Notes: generated from the letters alone by a model not told the origin. A stretch of DNA of 6,941 nucleotides from Rhodococcus sp. (in: high G+C Gram-positive bacteria) (GCA_012515885.1 JAAYXN010000276.1:1-6941), one strand, 5' to 3'; positions 1-5,799 are shown, counted from the first letter of the stretch. Made by a program: numbers and translations.

Positions 1-130
1 CGAGCAGGAGCGCCGCGACGCTCTACAGGCCTGGCTGCACCAGTACAACCAGCATCGTCCGCACACGGCCTGCGGTAATCAGCCGCCCTTCTCGCGATTG
101 ACTAACCTCCCCGGTCAGTACATCTAGGAG
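1..130 (+). mobile_element. Right end of an IS481-type insertion sequence (boundary approximate)
   Basis: The transposase stop at 125-127 is followed within about 10 bases by codons that read as DUF2017. Little or no untranslated IS sequence can therefore remain, and the element end lies around 128-136. The matching left inverted repeat is outside the window, so neither the exact tip nor a target duplication can be defined. The end may be complete or slightly eroded. Confidence 0.55.
2..127 (+). CDS. IS481-family transposase, C-terminal end (partial)
   Basis: Forty-one codons are open from base 2 to a TAG at 125-127; the 5' part lies outside the window. The visible residues include WLHQYNQHRPH followed by a PPFSRL segment and a final LPGQY. 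This matches the typical C-terminal end of IS481-type transposases (rve integrase core, DDE chemistry), where a Tyr-Asn-x-x-Arg-Pro-His motif follows the last catalytic Glu helix. Family knowledge: these enzymes cut and join the ends of their own insertion sequence. The catalytic DDE residues are not in the window, so activity cannot be judged. The gene is followed immediately by a DUF2017 reading frame lacking its normal start, so the element probably inserted in that gene. An IS3-type orfB end is the main alternative; the PPFSRLTNLPGQ ending favours IS481. Confidence 0.85.
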   Translation, partial: EQERRDALQAWLHQYNQHRPHTACGNQPPFSRLTNLPGQYI

Positions 131-171
131 GCGTCAAACTGCGTTCAGAAATCGATCCCCATGAAGCGGCG

Positions 172-672
172 GTGCTGCGATCACTGGTCAGCTCCGTGTT
201 GGGCGTTCTCGACGAGCGCGCAAAGTCGGCGCCCCACGACGAACTCGCTGAACTCACCGGTCTGCGCAGCGGCAACACCACTGCACCTGAAGATCCAGTT
301 CTGGCCCGGCTCCTTCCCGACTTTCAGCGGCGCGACGACCGCGGTCTCGACGCTGCCGACACCACCGCCGATGCCAATGGTGCGCTACGCGGACTGCACG
401 AACCCGACATCATTGATGCGAAGGTGGCAGCAGGCTCCGTCGTTCTCGACACCGTTCCCCCGGAAGGCGGCAAGCTTGCGCTGACCCCGGAACAAGCAGA
501 CGCGTGGCTGACGTCAATCAACGATGTTCGCCTGGCGATGGGTACTAACCTGGGTATTGATTCCCAGACCCCTGACGAGGTTGATCCCGACGATCCGCGC
601 GCACCGCACCTCGACATCTATCACTGGTTGACGTGGATGCAGGACTCCCTCGTACAGGCGCTGTTGCCTTAG
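172..672 (+). pseudogene. DUF2017 protein gene, 5' end removed by IS insertion
   Basis: From GTG 172 the frame encodes 166 residues starting MLRSLVSSVLGVLDER and including LARLLPDF, then the C-terminal YHWLTWMQDSLVQALL. These are recognisable features of DUF2017, a small actinobacterial family of unknown function usually encoded just after clpS (M. tuberculosis Rv1332 type). The frame stays open upstream to 106, and codons 133-171 read VKLRSEIDPHEAA. As I recall it, that segment is normally conserved just before LRSLVSSVL, so GTG 172 is not the native start. About 20 N-terminal residues appear replaced by the insertion-sequence end. An AGGAGG at 126-131 with CTG at 139 might still start translation; otherwise GTG 172 would be used without an obvious ribosome binding site. 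The rest is intact, so a shortened protein is possible. The P1-type hydrolase follows after 54 bases. Confidence 0.75.
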
Positions 673-717
673 CTCGTCCGCCCGCGCTGACGCGAGGCTC
701 GCTCGTCTACGGAAAAC

Positions 718-721
718 GAGG
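718..721 (+). promoter_or_regulatory. Ribosome binding site for the P1/S58 hydrolase
   Basis: GAGG lies five bases before ATG 727. It supports this start over later in-frame codons. Confidence 0.6.
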
Positions 722-726
722 CAAAC

Positions 727-1800
727 ATGCTCGAGACCGCGCCCGGACCAACAAATTCGATCATTGACGTCACTGGCCTGCGGGTCGGTCATCACACCCA
801 ACTCGACGATGACGTCACTGTCGGCACCTCGCAGGTCGCAGGAACCGGACGTGCATGCGGAACGACAGTGGTGTTGGTTCCCGACGGAGCGGTCGCAGGC
901 GTCGACGTCCGCGGCGGTGGCCCCGGTACCCGCGAGACAGACCTCTTGGCGCCGGAGAACAGCGTCCAGCATGTGCATGCGATCGTCCTGTCCGGTGGCA
1001 GCGTGTACGGGTTGGCTGCGGCTGACGGGGTGGTGCGGTGGCTCGAAGAGCATGGGAATGGCATCGCGATGGGCGGCCCCGGAATGGTGGTGCCGATTGT
1101 TCCCGCGGCCGTAATTTTCGATCTGCCAGTGGGGCAGTGGCAGGCGCGACCGGATTCAACGTTCGGCTACCTGGCTGCTGCGTCAGCCTCGTCGAGTAGC
1201 TGCCCAACCGGCACGGTGGGGGCCGGGACCGGTGCCCGCGCGGGTTCGATCAAGGGCGGCGTCGGGACAGCGAGCGCGACCATCACCGCTGGCGCAGCAG
1301 CCGGGGTCACCGTCGCGGCGCTGATGGTGGCCAACCCTGTGGGCATGGTGATCAACCCGCGCACCGGCCTGCTGTGGGGCAACCCCAGCGATCCGCTGCA
1401 GCCACCGAACGATCAGGAAGTCGCAGCCGCCGCTGACCTGGCGGCCAAGGGAACGGTGTTGAACACGACGATCGGCGTGGTGGCGACCGATGCCGCCCTG
1501 CCGAAAGCCGCCTGCCGCCGCATCGCTGTTGCTGGGCATGACGGACTGGCGCGAACAGTTCGCCCCGCACACTCCCCGCTCGATGGCGACACCATTTTTG
1601 CTCTCGCCACCGGCACACGTACCCCCGCGGAGGAAATCCCCGCGCAGCCGGGATTCACCGCTGATCTCGCGGTGCGCACCGCGGTATGTGAAGTGGCCGC
1701 CGATGTTGTCGAGCAGGCCATCGCCAACGCGCTCATCGACGCGACCAGCGTGGCCGCGATACCCACCTACCGAGACCTGTACCCGTCAGCGTTTCGGTGA
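727..1800 (+). CDS. P1/S58-family N-terminal-nucleophile hydrolase (NylC/DmpA type)
   Basis: The 357-residue protein has the full plan of the P1 (S58) family: an N-terminal LRVGH near residue 20, GGGPGTRETDLL at 63-74, the GGSVYGLAAADGV block at 90-102, GGVGTASAT at 177-185, and the C-terminal IPTYRDLYPSAF. The family is made as one chain and cuts itself to free an N-terminal nucleophile. In the NylC branch the cut is at Asn-Thr; here an Asn-Thr-Thr triplet sits at 246-248 (LNTTIGVVATDA). I infer cleavage between Asn246 and Thr247, giving chains of about 246 and 111 residues. Members include aminopeptidases and a nylon-oligomer hydrolase, but the substrate here cannot be predicted. No signal peptide is seen. 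In M. tuberculosis the equivalent (Rv1333) also follows the DUF2017 gene. Its stop overlaps a possible upstream GTG of the rhomboid gene. Confidence 0.9.
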   Translation: MLETAPGPTNSIIDVTGLRVGHHTQLDDDVTVGTSQVAGTGRACGTTVVLVPDGAVAGVDVRGGGPGTRETDLLAPENSVQHVHAIVLSGGSVYGLAAADGVVRWLEEHGNGIAMGGPGMVVPIVPAAVIFDLPVGQWQARPDSTFGYLAAASASSSSCPTGTVGAGTGARAGSIKGGVGTASATITAGAAAGVTVAALMVANPVGMVINPRTGLLWGNPSDPLQPPNDQEVAAAADLAAKGTVLNTTIGVVATDAALPKAACRRIAVAGHDGLARTVRPAHSPLDGDTIFALATGTRTPAEEIPAQPGFTADLAVRTAVCEVAADVVEQAIANALIDATSVAAIPTYRDLYPSAFR

Positions 1801-1864
1801 ACTCAGCGTTTCGGGGGAGCGCGGCGCGTCGAAGTATGCGTAGCCGGATGTCTGAGATCGGCGG

Positions 1865-1870
1865 TACCTT
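1865..1870 (+). promoter_or_regulatory. Candidate -10 element for a leaderless rhomboid mRNA
   Basis: TACCTT fits the actinobacterial TANNNT -10 pattern and lies seven bases before GTG 1878. Transcription would then begin at or next to the start codon. No convincing -35 is seen. The same spacing occurs before rph and the lprD-like gene. Confidence 0.35.
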
Positions 1871-1877
1871 CGACAGC

Positions 1878-2519
1878 GTGACCCTACCGAGTTTCCCCCC
1901 GCCGGAGCAGTCGTCGCCTACGCCGTCCACGCGCCCTGTCTGGATGCAGGCGGCGATGCTAATCGGCGGCTTCACCCTGCTGCTCTACATCATCGAACTC
2001 ATTGATGTGGCGTCGGGAAGCCGAATTCAAAATGCAGGGATTGAGCCCCGTTCGATCAGTGGGTTGTGGGGCGTAGTGTTCGCGCCCGTGCTGCACGACG
2101 ATTGGGGACATCTGTTTGCCAACACCGTCCCGGTCCTTATTTTAGGTTTCTTGGTGCTCGCGACCGGTATCTCGCGGGGCCTGGCAGCCACCGGAATTAT
2201 CTGGGTCATCGGCGGGCTCGGGACGTGGCTTATCGGCGGCGGCTACACCAATCACATTGGTGCCTCGATCCTCGTATTCGGCTGGCTTGCCTATCTTCTC
2301 GTCCGCGGAATCTTCACCCGCAGCGTCCTTCAAATCCTGATCGGAATCGCGGTGTTCGTGGTCTACGGCAGCTTGCTGTGGGGCGTGTTCCCGACGTCGC
2401 CACTCGTGTCGTGGCAGGGGCACCTGTTCGGTGCTATCGGTGGTGTCGCCGCCGCGTGGCTTCTGTCGGCAAGCGATCGTAGGCAGCGAGCTATCGCAGC
2501 AAAACCGCAGGGAATGTGA
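1878..2519 (+). CDS. Rhomboid-family intramembrane serine protease
   Basis: From GTG 1878 the protein has 213 residues: a short Pro/Ser-rich N-tail, then about six hydrophobic segments beginning near residue 23. The rhomboid signatures are HLFAN at 78-82, GAS at 128-130 with the likely nucleophile Ser130, and WQGHLFGAIGG with His182 as the partner base. Rhomboids cleave membrane proteins inside the bilayer; the substrate is unknown. It resembles the M. tuberculosis Rv1337 type, including GLWGV.FAP and GGLGTWLI. The residue after the catalytic Ser is Ile, where many relatives have Gly. The start is uncertain: GTG 1797 overlaps the upstream stop, and ATG 1836 and ATG 1848 are also in frame, but none has a good ribosome binding site. 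I prefer 1878 because a TANNNT lies seven bases upstream and the N-tail length suits the family. The stop lies inside an inverted repeat. Confidence 0.87.
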   Translation: MTLPSFPPPEQSSPTPSTRPVWMQAAMLIGGFTLLLYIIELIDVASGSRIQNAGIEPRSISGLWGVVFAPVLHDDWGHLFANTVPVLILGFLVLATGISRGLAATGIIWVIGGLGTWLIGGGYTNHIGASILVFGWLAYLLVRGIFTRSVLQILIGIAVFVVYGSLLWGVFPTSPLVSWQGHLFGAIGGVAAAWLLSASDRRQRAIAAKPQGM

Positions 2520-2563
2520 CTAAAGTCCACGCTCACCCCGTGCGTGGTCTGTCGGTCACATTC
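2512..2563 (+). terminator. Two-stage inverted repeat over the rhomboid stop codon
   Basis: GAATGTGAC (2512-2520) is the exact reverse complement of GTCACATTC (2555-2563). Nested between them, CCACGC (2527-2532) pairs with GCGTGG (2542-2547) around a nine-base loop. The RNA could fold as a 9-bp stem, an internal loop and a 6-bp stem. No T-run follows directly; a run of six T lies at 2605-2610. A terminator or 3'-end stabilising structure between the rhomboid and phosphodiesterase genes is plausible, and a regulatory role is possible. Confidence 0.4.
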
Positions 2564-2640
2564 GCCGTCTCGGAGTGAGTCTGACGCGCCGTCGCCGGGG
2601 AGGCTTTTTTCTCTACGCAACCACGTGGCAGCATGACACC

Positions 2641-3399
2641 ATGCGCCTTACCGTTCTGGGCTGTTCGGGCAGTGTCTCCGGGCCGGATTCTCCGGCTTCT
2701 GGCTACTTGCTCTCGGCTCCCGGTACCCCCCCACTGGTACTCGATTTCGGACCCGGTGTCCTCGGTGCGCTCCAGCGCTTCGCCGACCCGGGTGATGTTT
2801 CGATCATGCTGACCCACCTGCATGCAGATCACTGCCTTGATTTCCCGGGGTTGCTGGTGTGGCGTCGCTACCATCCTTCACCTCCTACCGGGCGTGCGCT
2901 GGTGTACGCACCCTCGGACGCAGCGTGCCGTCTCGGTGTGGCGTCCGCGGAATGCGGCGGCGAGACCGACGACGTGTCAGACACCATCGATCTGCACTCG
3001 TGGGAGTCAGGGACTCCGGTCGAGTTCGGTGCACTGACTATTCGTCCGCAGCGCGTAAATCATCCACCCGAGTCCTACGGTTTGCGCATCACTGACGCCG
3101 ATGGTCGCGTCCTGACCTACACCGGTGATACCGGTTGGTGCGACGAGGTCGTCGAGTTGGCGAAGGGGGCGGACGTACTGCTGTCAGAAGCATCGTGGAC
3201 CGATAGCCCGGATCGCCCTGAAGGGGTCCACCTGTCCGGCACCGAGGCGGGACGACTCGCTTCGCTCGCTGGTGTCGGTGAACTCTTGCTCACCCACATC
3301 CCGCCGTGGACATCGAAGGAAGCTGTTGTCGCCGAGGCTCAAGCAGAGTTCTCTGGGCCGGTGCGCGCGGTGACTGCTGGCGGAATCTACGAGATCTAA
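2641..3399 (+). CDS. MBL-fold phosphodiesterase, Rv1339-like (atypical class II cyclic nucleotide phosphodiesterase)
   Basis: This 252-residue protein begins MRLTVLGCSGSVSGPDSP and has the metal-binding pattern of the metallo-beta-lactamase fold: HLHADH at 59-64, His141, Asp163 in TGDTG, and His219 in LTHIPPWTS. The layout matches RNase Z-like and cyclic-nucleotide phosphodiesterase members. It closely resembles M. tuberculosis Rv1339, which established work links to cAMP breakdown. By inference it hydrolyses cAMP or a related phosphodiester in the cytoplasm with two divalent metals. ATG 2641 is chosen because the family begins at this strand; a GTG at 2575 would add an unrelated Arg-rich stretch. 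The ribosome binding site is weak; CAGCAT at 2629-2634 could be an imperfect -10 for a near-leaderless message. In M. tuberculosis murI precedes this gene; here only about 120 non-coding bases separate it from the rhomboid gene. Confidence 0.9.
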   Translation: MRLTVLGCSGSVSGPDSPASGYLLSAPGTPPLVLDFGPGVLGALQRFADPGDVSIMLTHLHADHCLDFPGLLVWRRYHPSPPTGRALVYAPSDAACRLGVASAECGGETDDVSDTIDLHSWESGTPVEFGALTIRPQRVNHPPESYGLRITDADGRVLTYTGDTGWCDEVVELAKGADVLLSEASWTDSPDRPEGVHLSGTEAGRLASLAGVGELLLTHIPPWTSKEAVVAEAQAEFSGPVRAVTAGGIYEI

Positions 3400-3434
3400 A
3401 CTGCCGCTTCATGTGATGGCCACCGAGTCTGCAC

Positions 3435-3440
3435 TAGGCT
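3435..3440 (+). promoter_or_regulatory. Candidate -10 element for leaderless rph-rdgB mRNA
   Basis: TAGGCT fits TANNNT and ends eight bases before GTG 3449. GTGATG at 3413-3418, 16 bases upstream, is a weak -35 candidate. There is no ribosome binding site close to 3449, which favours a leaderless transcript beginning at the GTG. Confidence 0.4.
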
Positions 3441-3448
3441 CTGTTGCC

Positions 3449-4231
3449 GTGACGACACGAGAAGATGGCAGGGCGGACGACGAGCTCCGCAAGATCAAAA
3501 TCACCCGCGGCTTCACCACGCATCCGGCGGGTTCGGTGCTGGTGGAGTTCGGCCAGACCCGCGTGATGTGCACCGCCAGCGTAGAAAATGGGGTGCCGCG
3601 GTGGCGTAAAGGATCGGGGCTCGGTTGGCTTACCGCCGAGTACGCGATGCTGCCTGCTTCCACTCACACACGTAATTCACGTGAGTCGGTCAAGGGCAAA
3701 GTTGGTGGACGTACCCAAGAGATCAGCCGCCTCGTTGGCCGGTCACTGCGCGCGTGCATTGACCTCGCTGCGATTGGTGAAAACACCATCGCCATCGACT
3801 GTGACGTATTGCAGGCAGACGGAGGTACCCGCACCGCTGCGATCACTGGCGCCTATGTGGCGCTCGTTGACGCAGTGACGTACCTGCGTGCCGCTGGGCA
3901 ACTCGCGGACCCGCAGCCCATTTCCTGTGCGATTGCGGCCGTGAGCGTCGGCGTCGTTGATGGTCGTGTGCGCCTCGACCTTCCCTACGAGGAAGACGTT
4001 CGCGCCGAGGTCGACATGAACGTAGTGGCCACCGACACCGGCACGCTGGTCGAGGTTCAGGGCACCGGTGAGGGCGCAACGTTCCCGCGCTCCACCCTCG
4101 ACAAGATGCTCGACAGTGCACTCGCTGGCTGCAACGAACTGTTCGAGGTTCAAAAGGCTGCACTGGAGCTGCCGTACCCCGGTGAACTACCCGAGGAGCA
4201 GGGCGAACCGAAGAAGAAGTTCGGTGCCTAA
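3449..4231 (+). CDS. rph: Ribonuclease PH
   Basis: RNase PH is a phosphate-dependent 3'-to-5' exoribonuclease that trims tRNA 3' ends, working as a hexameric ring in the cytoplasm. The 260-residue product has the family blocks: GFTTHPAGSVLVEFG at 21-35, GLGWLTAEYAMLP at 57-69, GGRTQEISRLVGRSLRA at 86-102 with a phosphate-binding Arg, CDVLQADGGTRTAAITGA at 118-135, and the acidic DLPYEEDVRAEVDMN at 177-191 with Asp183 and Asp189 near the metal site. Its length matches the family. GTG 3449 is chosen because family members begin at the TTREDGR segment; GTG 3413 and ATG 3416 would add 11-12 unconserved residues. The last bases overlap the rdgB start by eight, so the two genes are probably translationally coupled. 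The KKKFGA tail is basic. Confidence 0.97.
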   Translation: MTTREDGRADDELRKIKITRGFTTHPAGSVLVEFGQTRVMCTASVENGVPRWRKGSGLGWLTAEYAMLPASTHTRNSRESVKGKVGGRTQEISRLVGRSLRACIDLAAIGENTIAIDCDVLQADGGTRTAAITGAYVALVDAVTYLRAAGQLADPQPISCAIAAVSVGVVDGRVRLDLPYEEDVRAEVDMNVVATDTGTLVEVQGTGEGATFPRSTLDKMLDSALAGCNELFEVQKAALELPYPGELPEEQGEPKKKFGA

Positions 4232-4859
4232 GACGTCAGGAGTACGGGTTCTCGTTGCCAGCCGCAACGCAAAGAAACTGCGCGAGCTGGAACGGGTCCT
4301 ACAGGCCGCGGATATTTCGGGAATCGAACTGGTCAGCCTCAACGACGTCGATGCCTATCCCGAGACGCCGGAGACCGGCGCTACGTTCGAAGAGAACGCG
4401 CTCGTGAAGGCTAGGGACGGCGCTGCCGCGACCGGCTTGCCGTGCGTCGCGGACGATTCAGGGCTCGAAGTGGATGCGCTCAACGCGATGCCCGGCGTGC
4501 TCTCAGCACGCTGGGCGGGGCGTCACGGAGACGACGACGCCAACACCGCGTTGCTTCTGGGACAACTCAGTGATGTCCCGGACGAGCGGCGCGGAGCAGC
4601 GTTCGTCTCGGCCTGCGCGCTTGCATTGCCAGGGCAGGCTGCAGAGGACGTGAGTGTGGTGCGAGGCGAGTGGCGCGGCGAGATTGTTCGCGAGCCGCGC
4701 GGCAATGGCGGCTTTGGCTACGACCCCGTGTTTCAACCTGAGGGCGAGGTGCGCACGTCCGCTCAGCTTTCTCCAGAAGAAAAGGATGCGGCCTCTCATC
4801 GCGGTCGTGCGTTGAGGCTGCTGGTGCCGCAGCTTGCGGCGCTTACGGACGGCCGCTAG
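4224..4859 (+). CDS. rdgB: dITP/XTP pyrophosphatase (non-canonical purine NTP pyrophosphatase)
   Basis: The enzyme hydrolyses dITP, XTP and related deaminated purine triphosphates to monophosphates and pyrophosphate, keeping them out of DNA and RNA. The 211-residue protein carries the Ham1/RdgB motifs in order: VLVASRNAKK at 9-18 (the SxNxxK nucleotide loop), TFEENALVKA at 54-63, ADDSGLEVDAL at 76-86 with the catalytic acidic pair, FGYDPVF at 164-170, and SHRGRAL near 191-197. Length is normal. GTG 4224 is preferred because it leaves eight residues before the first beta strand and overlaps the rph stop by eight bases; a purine-rich GAAGAAGAAG at 4210-4219 may act as its ribosome binding site. 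Pairing with rph is the standard actinobacterial arrangement. It is the last gene of the plus-strand cluster and is followed by a strong dyad. Confidence 0.96.
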   Translation: MPKTSGVRVLVASRNAKKLRELERVLQAADISGIELVSLNDVDAYPETPETGATFEENALVKARDGAAATGLPCVADDSGLEVDALNAMPGVLSARWAGRHGDDDANTALLLGQLSDVPDERRGAAFVSACALALPGQAAEDVSVVRGEWRGEIVREPRGNGGFGYDPVFQPEGEVRTSAQLSPEEKDAASHRGRALRLLVPQLAALTDGR

Positions 4860-4865
4860 ACGGGT

Positions 4866-4897
4866 CTCTAGCTGGGGACCGGCCTCTAGTTGGGGAC
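4866..4897 (+). repeat. Tandem near-identical 14-base repeats after rdgB
   Basis: CTCTAGCTGGGGAC at 4866-4879 recurs as CTCTAGTTGGGGAC at 4884-4897 with one difference and an 18-base offset. The second copy forms the outer edge of the large dyad that follows. Confidence 0.7.
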
Positions 4898-4944
4898 AAT
4901 GTGACGATGTATCCACCTACGGATACGTCGTGACATTGTGCCCA
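4891..4944. repeat. Large imperfect palindrome between convergent genes
   Basis: A 24-base left arm (4891-4914, ending ATGTATCC) and a 24-base right arm (4921-4944, starting GGATACGTCG) are near-perfect reverse complements around the six-base loop ACCTAC. I count two unpaired positions (both G opposite G) plus one G-T wobble. It lies between rdgB and the minus-strand DUF3817 gene, so a bidirectional transcription terminator is the simplest role. There is no T-run on either side. Joined ends or a remnant of a transposable element is an alternative, given the adjoining direct repeats. Confidence 0.7.
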
Positions 4945-4955
4945 CCTGGCTGACT

Positions 4956-4972
4956 GCGCCCGGCATGGGCGC
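4956..4972 (-). terminator. GC-rich hairpin after the DUF3817 gene
   Basis: GCGCCC (4956-4961) and GGGCGC (4967-4972) pair perfectly around a five-base loop, just beyond the stop of the minus-strand DUF3817 gene. No T-run follows, so termination is only a suggestion. Confidence 0.3.
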
Positions 4973-4977
4973 GGGCG

Positions 4978-5370
4978 CTAGACGCCGAAGTCGCGTTTTA
5001 CCTGCTGGGTCCGCTTGTGTTCGACGAAGAACGACAGGAATGGCACGGTGCCGGCGAGCAGGGTGCCGACGGTGCGGCCGATAGGCCAGCGGACCTTGAC
5101 TGCGAGGTCGAGGGTCAGGAGCAGGTACACGAAGTAGACCCAGCCGTGGACGATGGCGATGAAGCCCGGCAGATCCTGCACCTTGAAGACGTATTTCGCG
5201 ATCATCTCCGCGGTGAGTACCAGGAGCCACACGCCGGTGGCGTACGCGAGAACCCGGTACCGCAGCAGCGAACCCTTGATTGCCTTGCGCTTTTCGGGAT
5301 GAATTTCAGCGGGGGCAGCGTCCGCTGCGTTCTCGTCGTTGGTGGTGGCTTCGGTGGGCTGAGTGCTCAC
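4978..5370 (-). CDS. DUF3817 integral membrane protein (Rv1342c-like)
   Basis: The 130-residue protein has a hydrophilic acidic N-tail of about 30 residues and then three hydrophobic segments, near 37-60 (VLAYATGVWLLVL), 69-92 (IVHGWVYFVYLLLTLDLA) and 100-116. The central VHGWVYFVYLL.LDLA and the final basic stretch are typical of DUF3817, a small inner-membrane family of unknown function. Length is close to the M. tuberculosis Rv1342c type. GTG at 5370-5368 is used; AGGAG sits about seven bases upstream on the minus strand, inside the end of the lprD-like gene, and the two genes share one base (TAGTG). Co-translation is therefore likely. Convergent orientation to rph-rdgB is the same as in mycobacteria. 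No enzymatic motif is visible. Confidence 0.88.
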   Translation of the reverse strand: MSTQPTEATTNDENAADAAPAEIHPEKRKAIKGSLLRYRVLAYATGVWLLVLTAEMIAKYVFKVQDLPGFIAIVHGWVYFVYLLLTLDLAVKVRWPIGRTVGTLLAGTVPFLSFFVEHKRTQQVKRDFGV

Positions 5371-5786
5371 TAACTACTCCTTTGCGGATCGCGAGCATTC
5401 AACTCGGCGAGATAGGTGTTGTATTCAGCGGTCTGTGCCGCTTCAAGATCAGTGTCCGCTTCGTCGGCTGCCTTCGGTGCCTGTGGGCGCGGAGGCAACA
5501 GGTCGGCGGGGATTTCTCGGACGGTCGCTGCTTTTGCCGCAGGCTCGTCAGGCGATTCACTGACATCTTCAGCCTGCTGATCCTCAAGTTGGACGAAGCG
5601 TCGGTAAGCGAAGACCAGGAATGCTGCGAAGAGGGGCCACTGCAGCGCGTACCCGAGGTTTTGGCCGCTCCCGGATGCGCTTTCATAGCGCTCCCACTGC
5701 CACCAGCCGAGCGCCAGACAACCAATGGTCCCGACAGCGACCACAAGGATCAGTGCCGGTCGACTGCGCTTGAGATTGTCGGACAC
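5370..5786 (-). CDS. lprD: LprD-like small membrane protein (Rv1343c-like)
   Basis: The 138-residue protein has two hydrophobic segments, residues 10-29 and about 46-61, separated by WWQWERYESASGSGQNLGYALQWP. The C-terminal half is hydrophilic, with EIPADLLPPRPQ at 91-102 and EYNTYLAEL near 121-129. These blocks match my memory of mycobacterial LprD, and the location upstream of the DUF3817 gene agrees. LprD is named a lipoprotein, but here Cys23 is preceded by Thr-Ile-Gly, a poor lipobox lacking the usual Leu at -3, and the second hydrophobic segment suggests a two-pass membrane protein. The GWWQWER stretch after the first segment also recalls the N-terminal part of SURF1-type assembly proteins; this is only a resemblance. 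Function is unknown. GTG 5786 has no ribosome binding site, but TACCGT lies seven bases upstream. Confidence 0.82.
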   Translation of the reverse strand: MSDNLKRSRPALILVVAVGTIGCLALGWWQWERYESASGSGQNLGYALQWPLFAAFLVFAYRRFVQLEDQQAEDVSESPDEPAAKAATVREIPADLLPPRPQAPKAADEADTDLEAAQTAEYNTYLAELNARDPQRSS

Positions 5787-5793
5787 GACAACG

Positions 5794-5799
5794 ACGGTA
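5794..5799 (-). promoter_or_regulatory. Candidate -10 element for leaderless lprD-DUF3817 mRNA
   Basis: Read on the minus strand, TACCGT lies seven bases before the GTG start of the lprD-like gene. It has the same TANNNT-spacer-GTG arrangement as rph. No clear -35 is visible. Confidence 0.35.

Noticed and set aside
514..1053. Long minus-strand open frame of 179 codons opposite DUF2017 and the hydrolase
   Set aside because: It spans two clear plus-strand genes, has Cys/Arg-rich low-quality sequence and no family pattern. It is a GC-rich antisense shadow.
2515..2560. TGTGA and TCACA half-sites as a cAMP-receptor (GlxR/CRP) operator next to a cAMP phosphodiesterase gene
   Set aside because: The half-sites are 36 bases apart rather than six, so they do not form a CRP-type operator. 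They are better explained as arms of the RNA stem.
2575..2640. Upstream GTG start adding 22 residues to the phosphodiesterase
   Set aside because: The added residues are Arg-rich and then random; the family fold begins at MRLTVLGCSG. No ribosome binding site supports 2575.
3413..3448. GTG 3413 or ATG 3416 as the rph start
   Set aside because: RNase PH proteins begin near the TTREDGR segment; the extension is unconserved, lacks a ribosome binding site and contains the TAGGCT -10 candidate.
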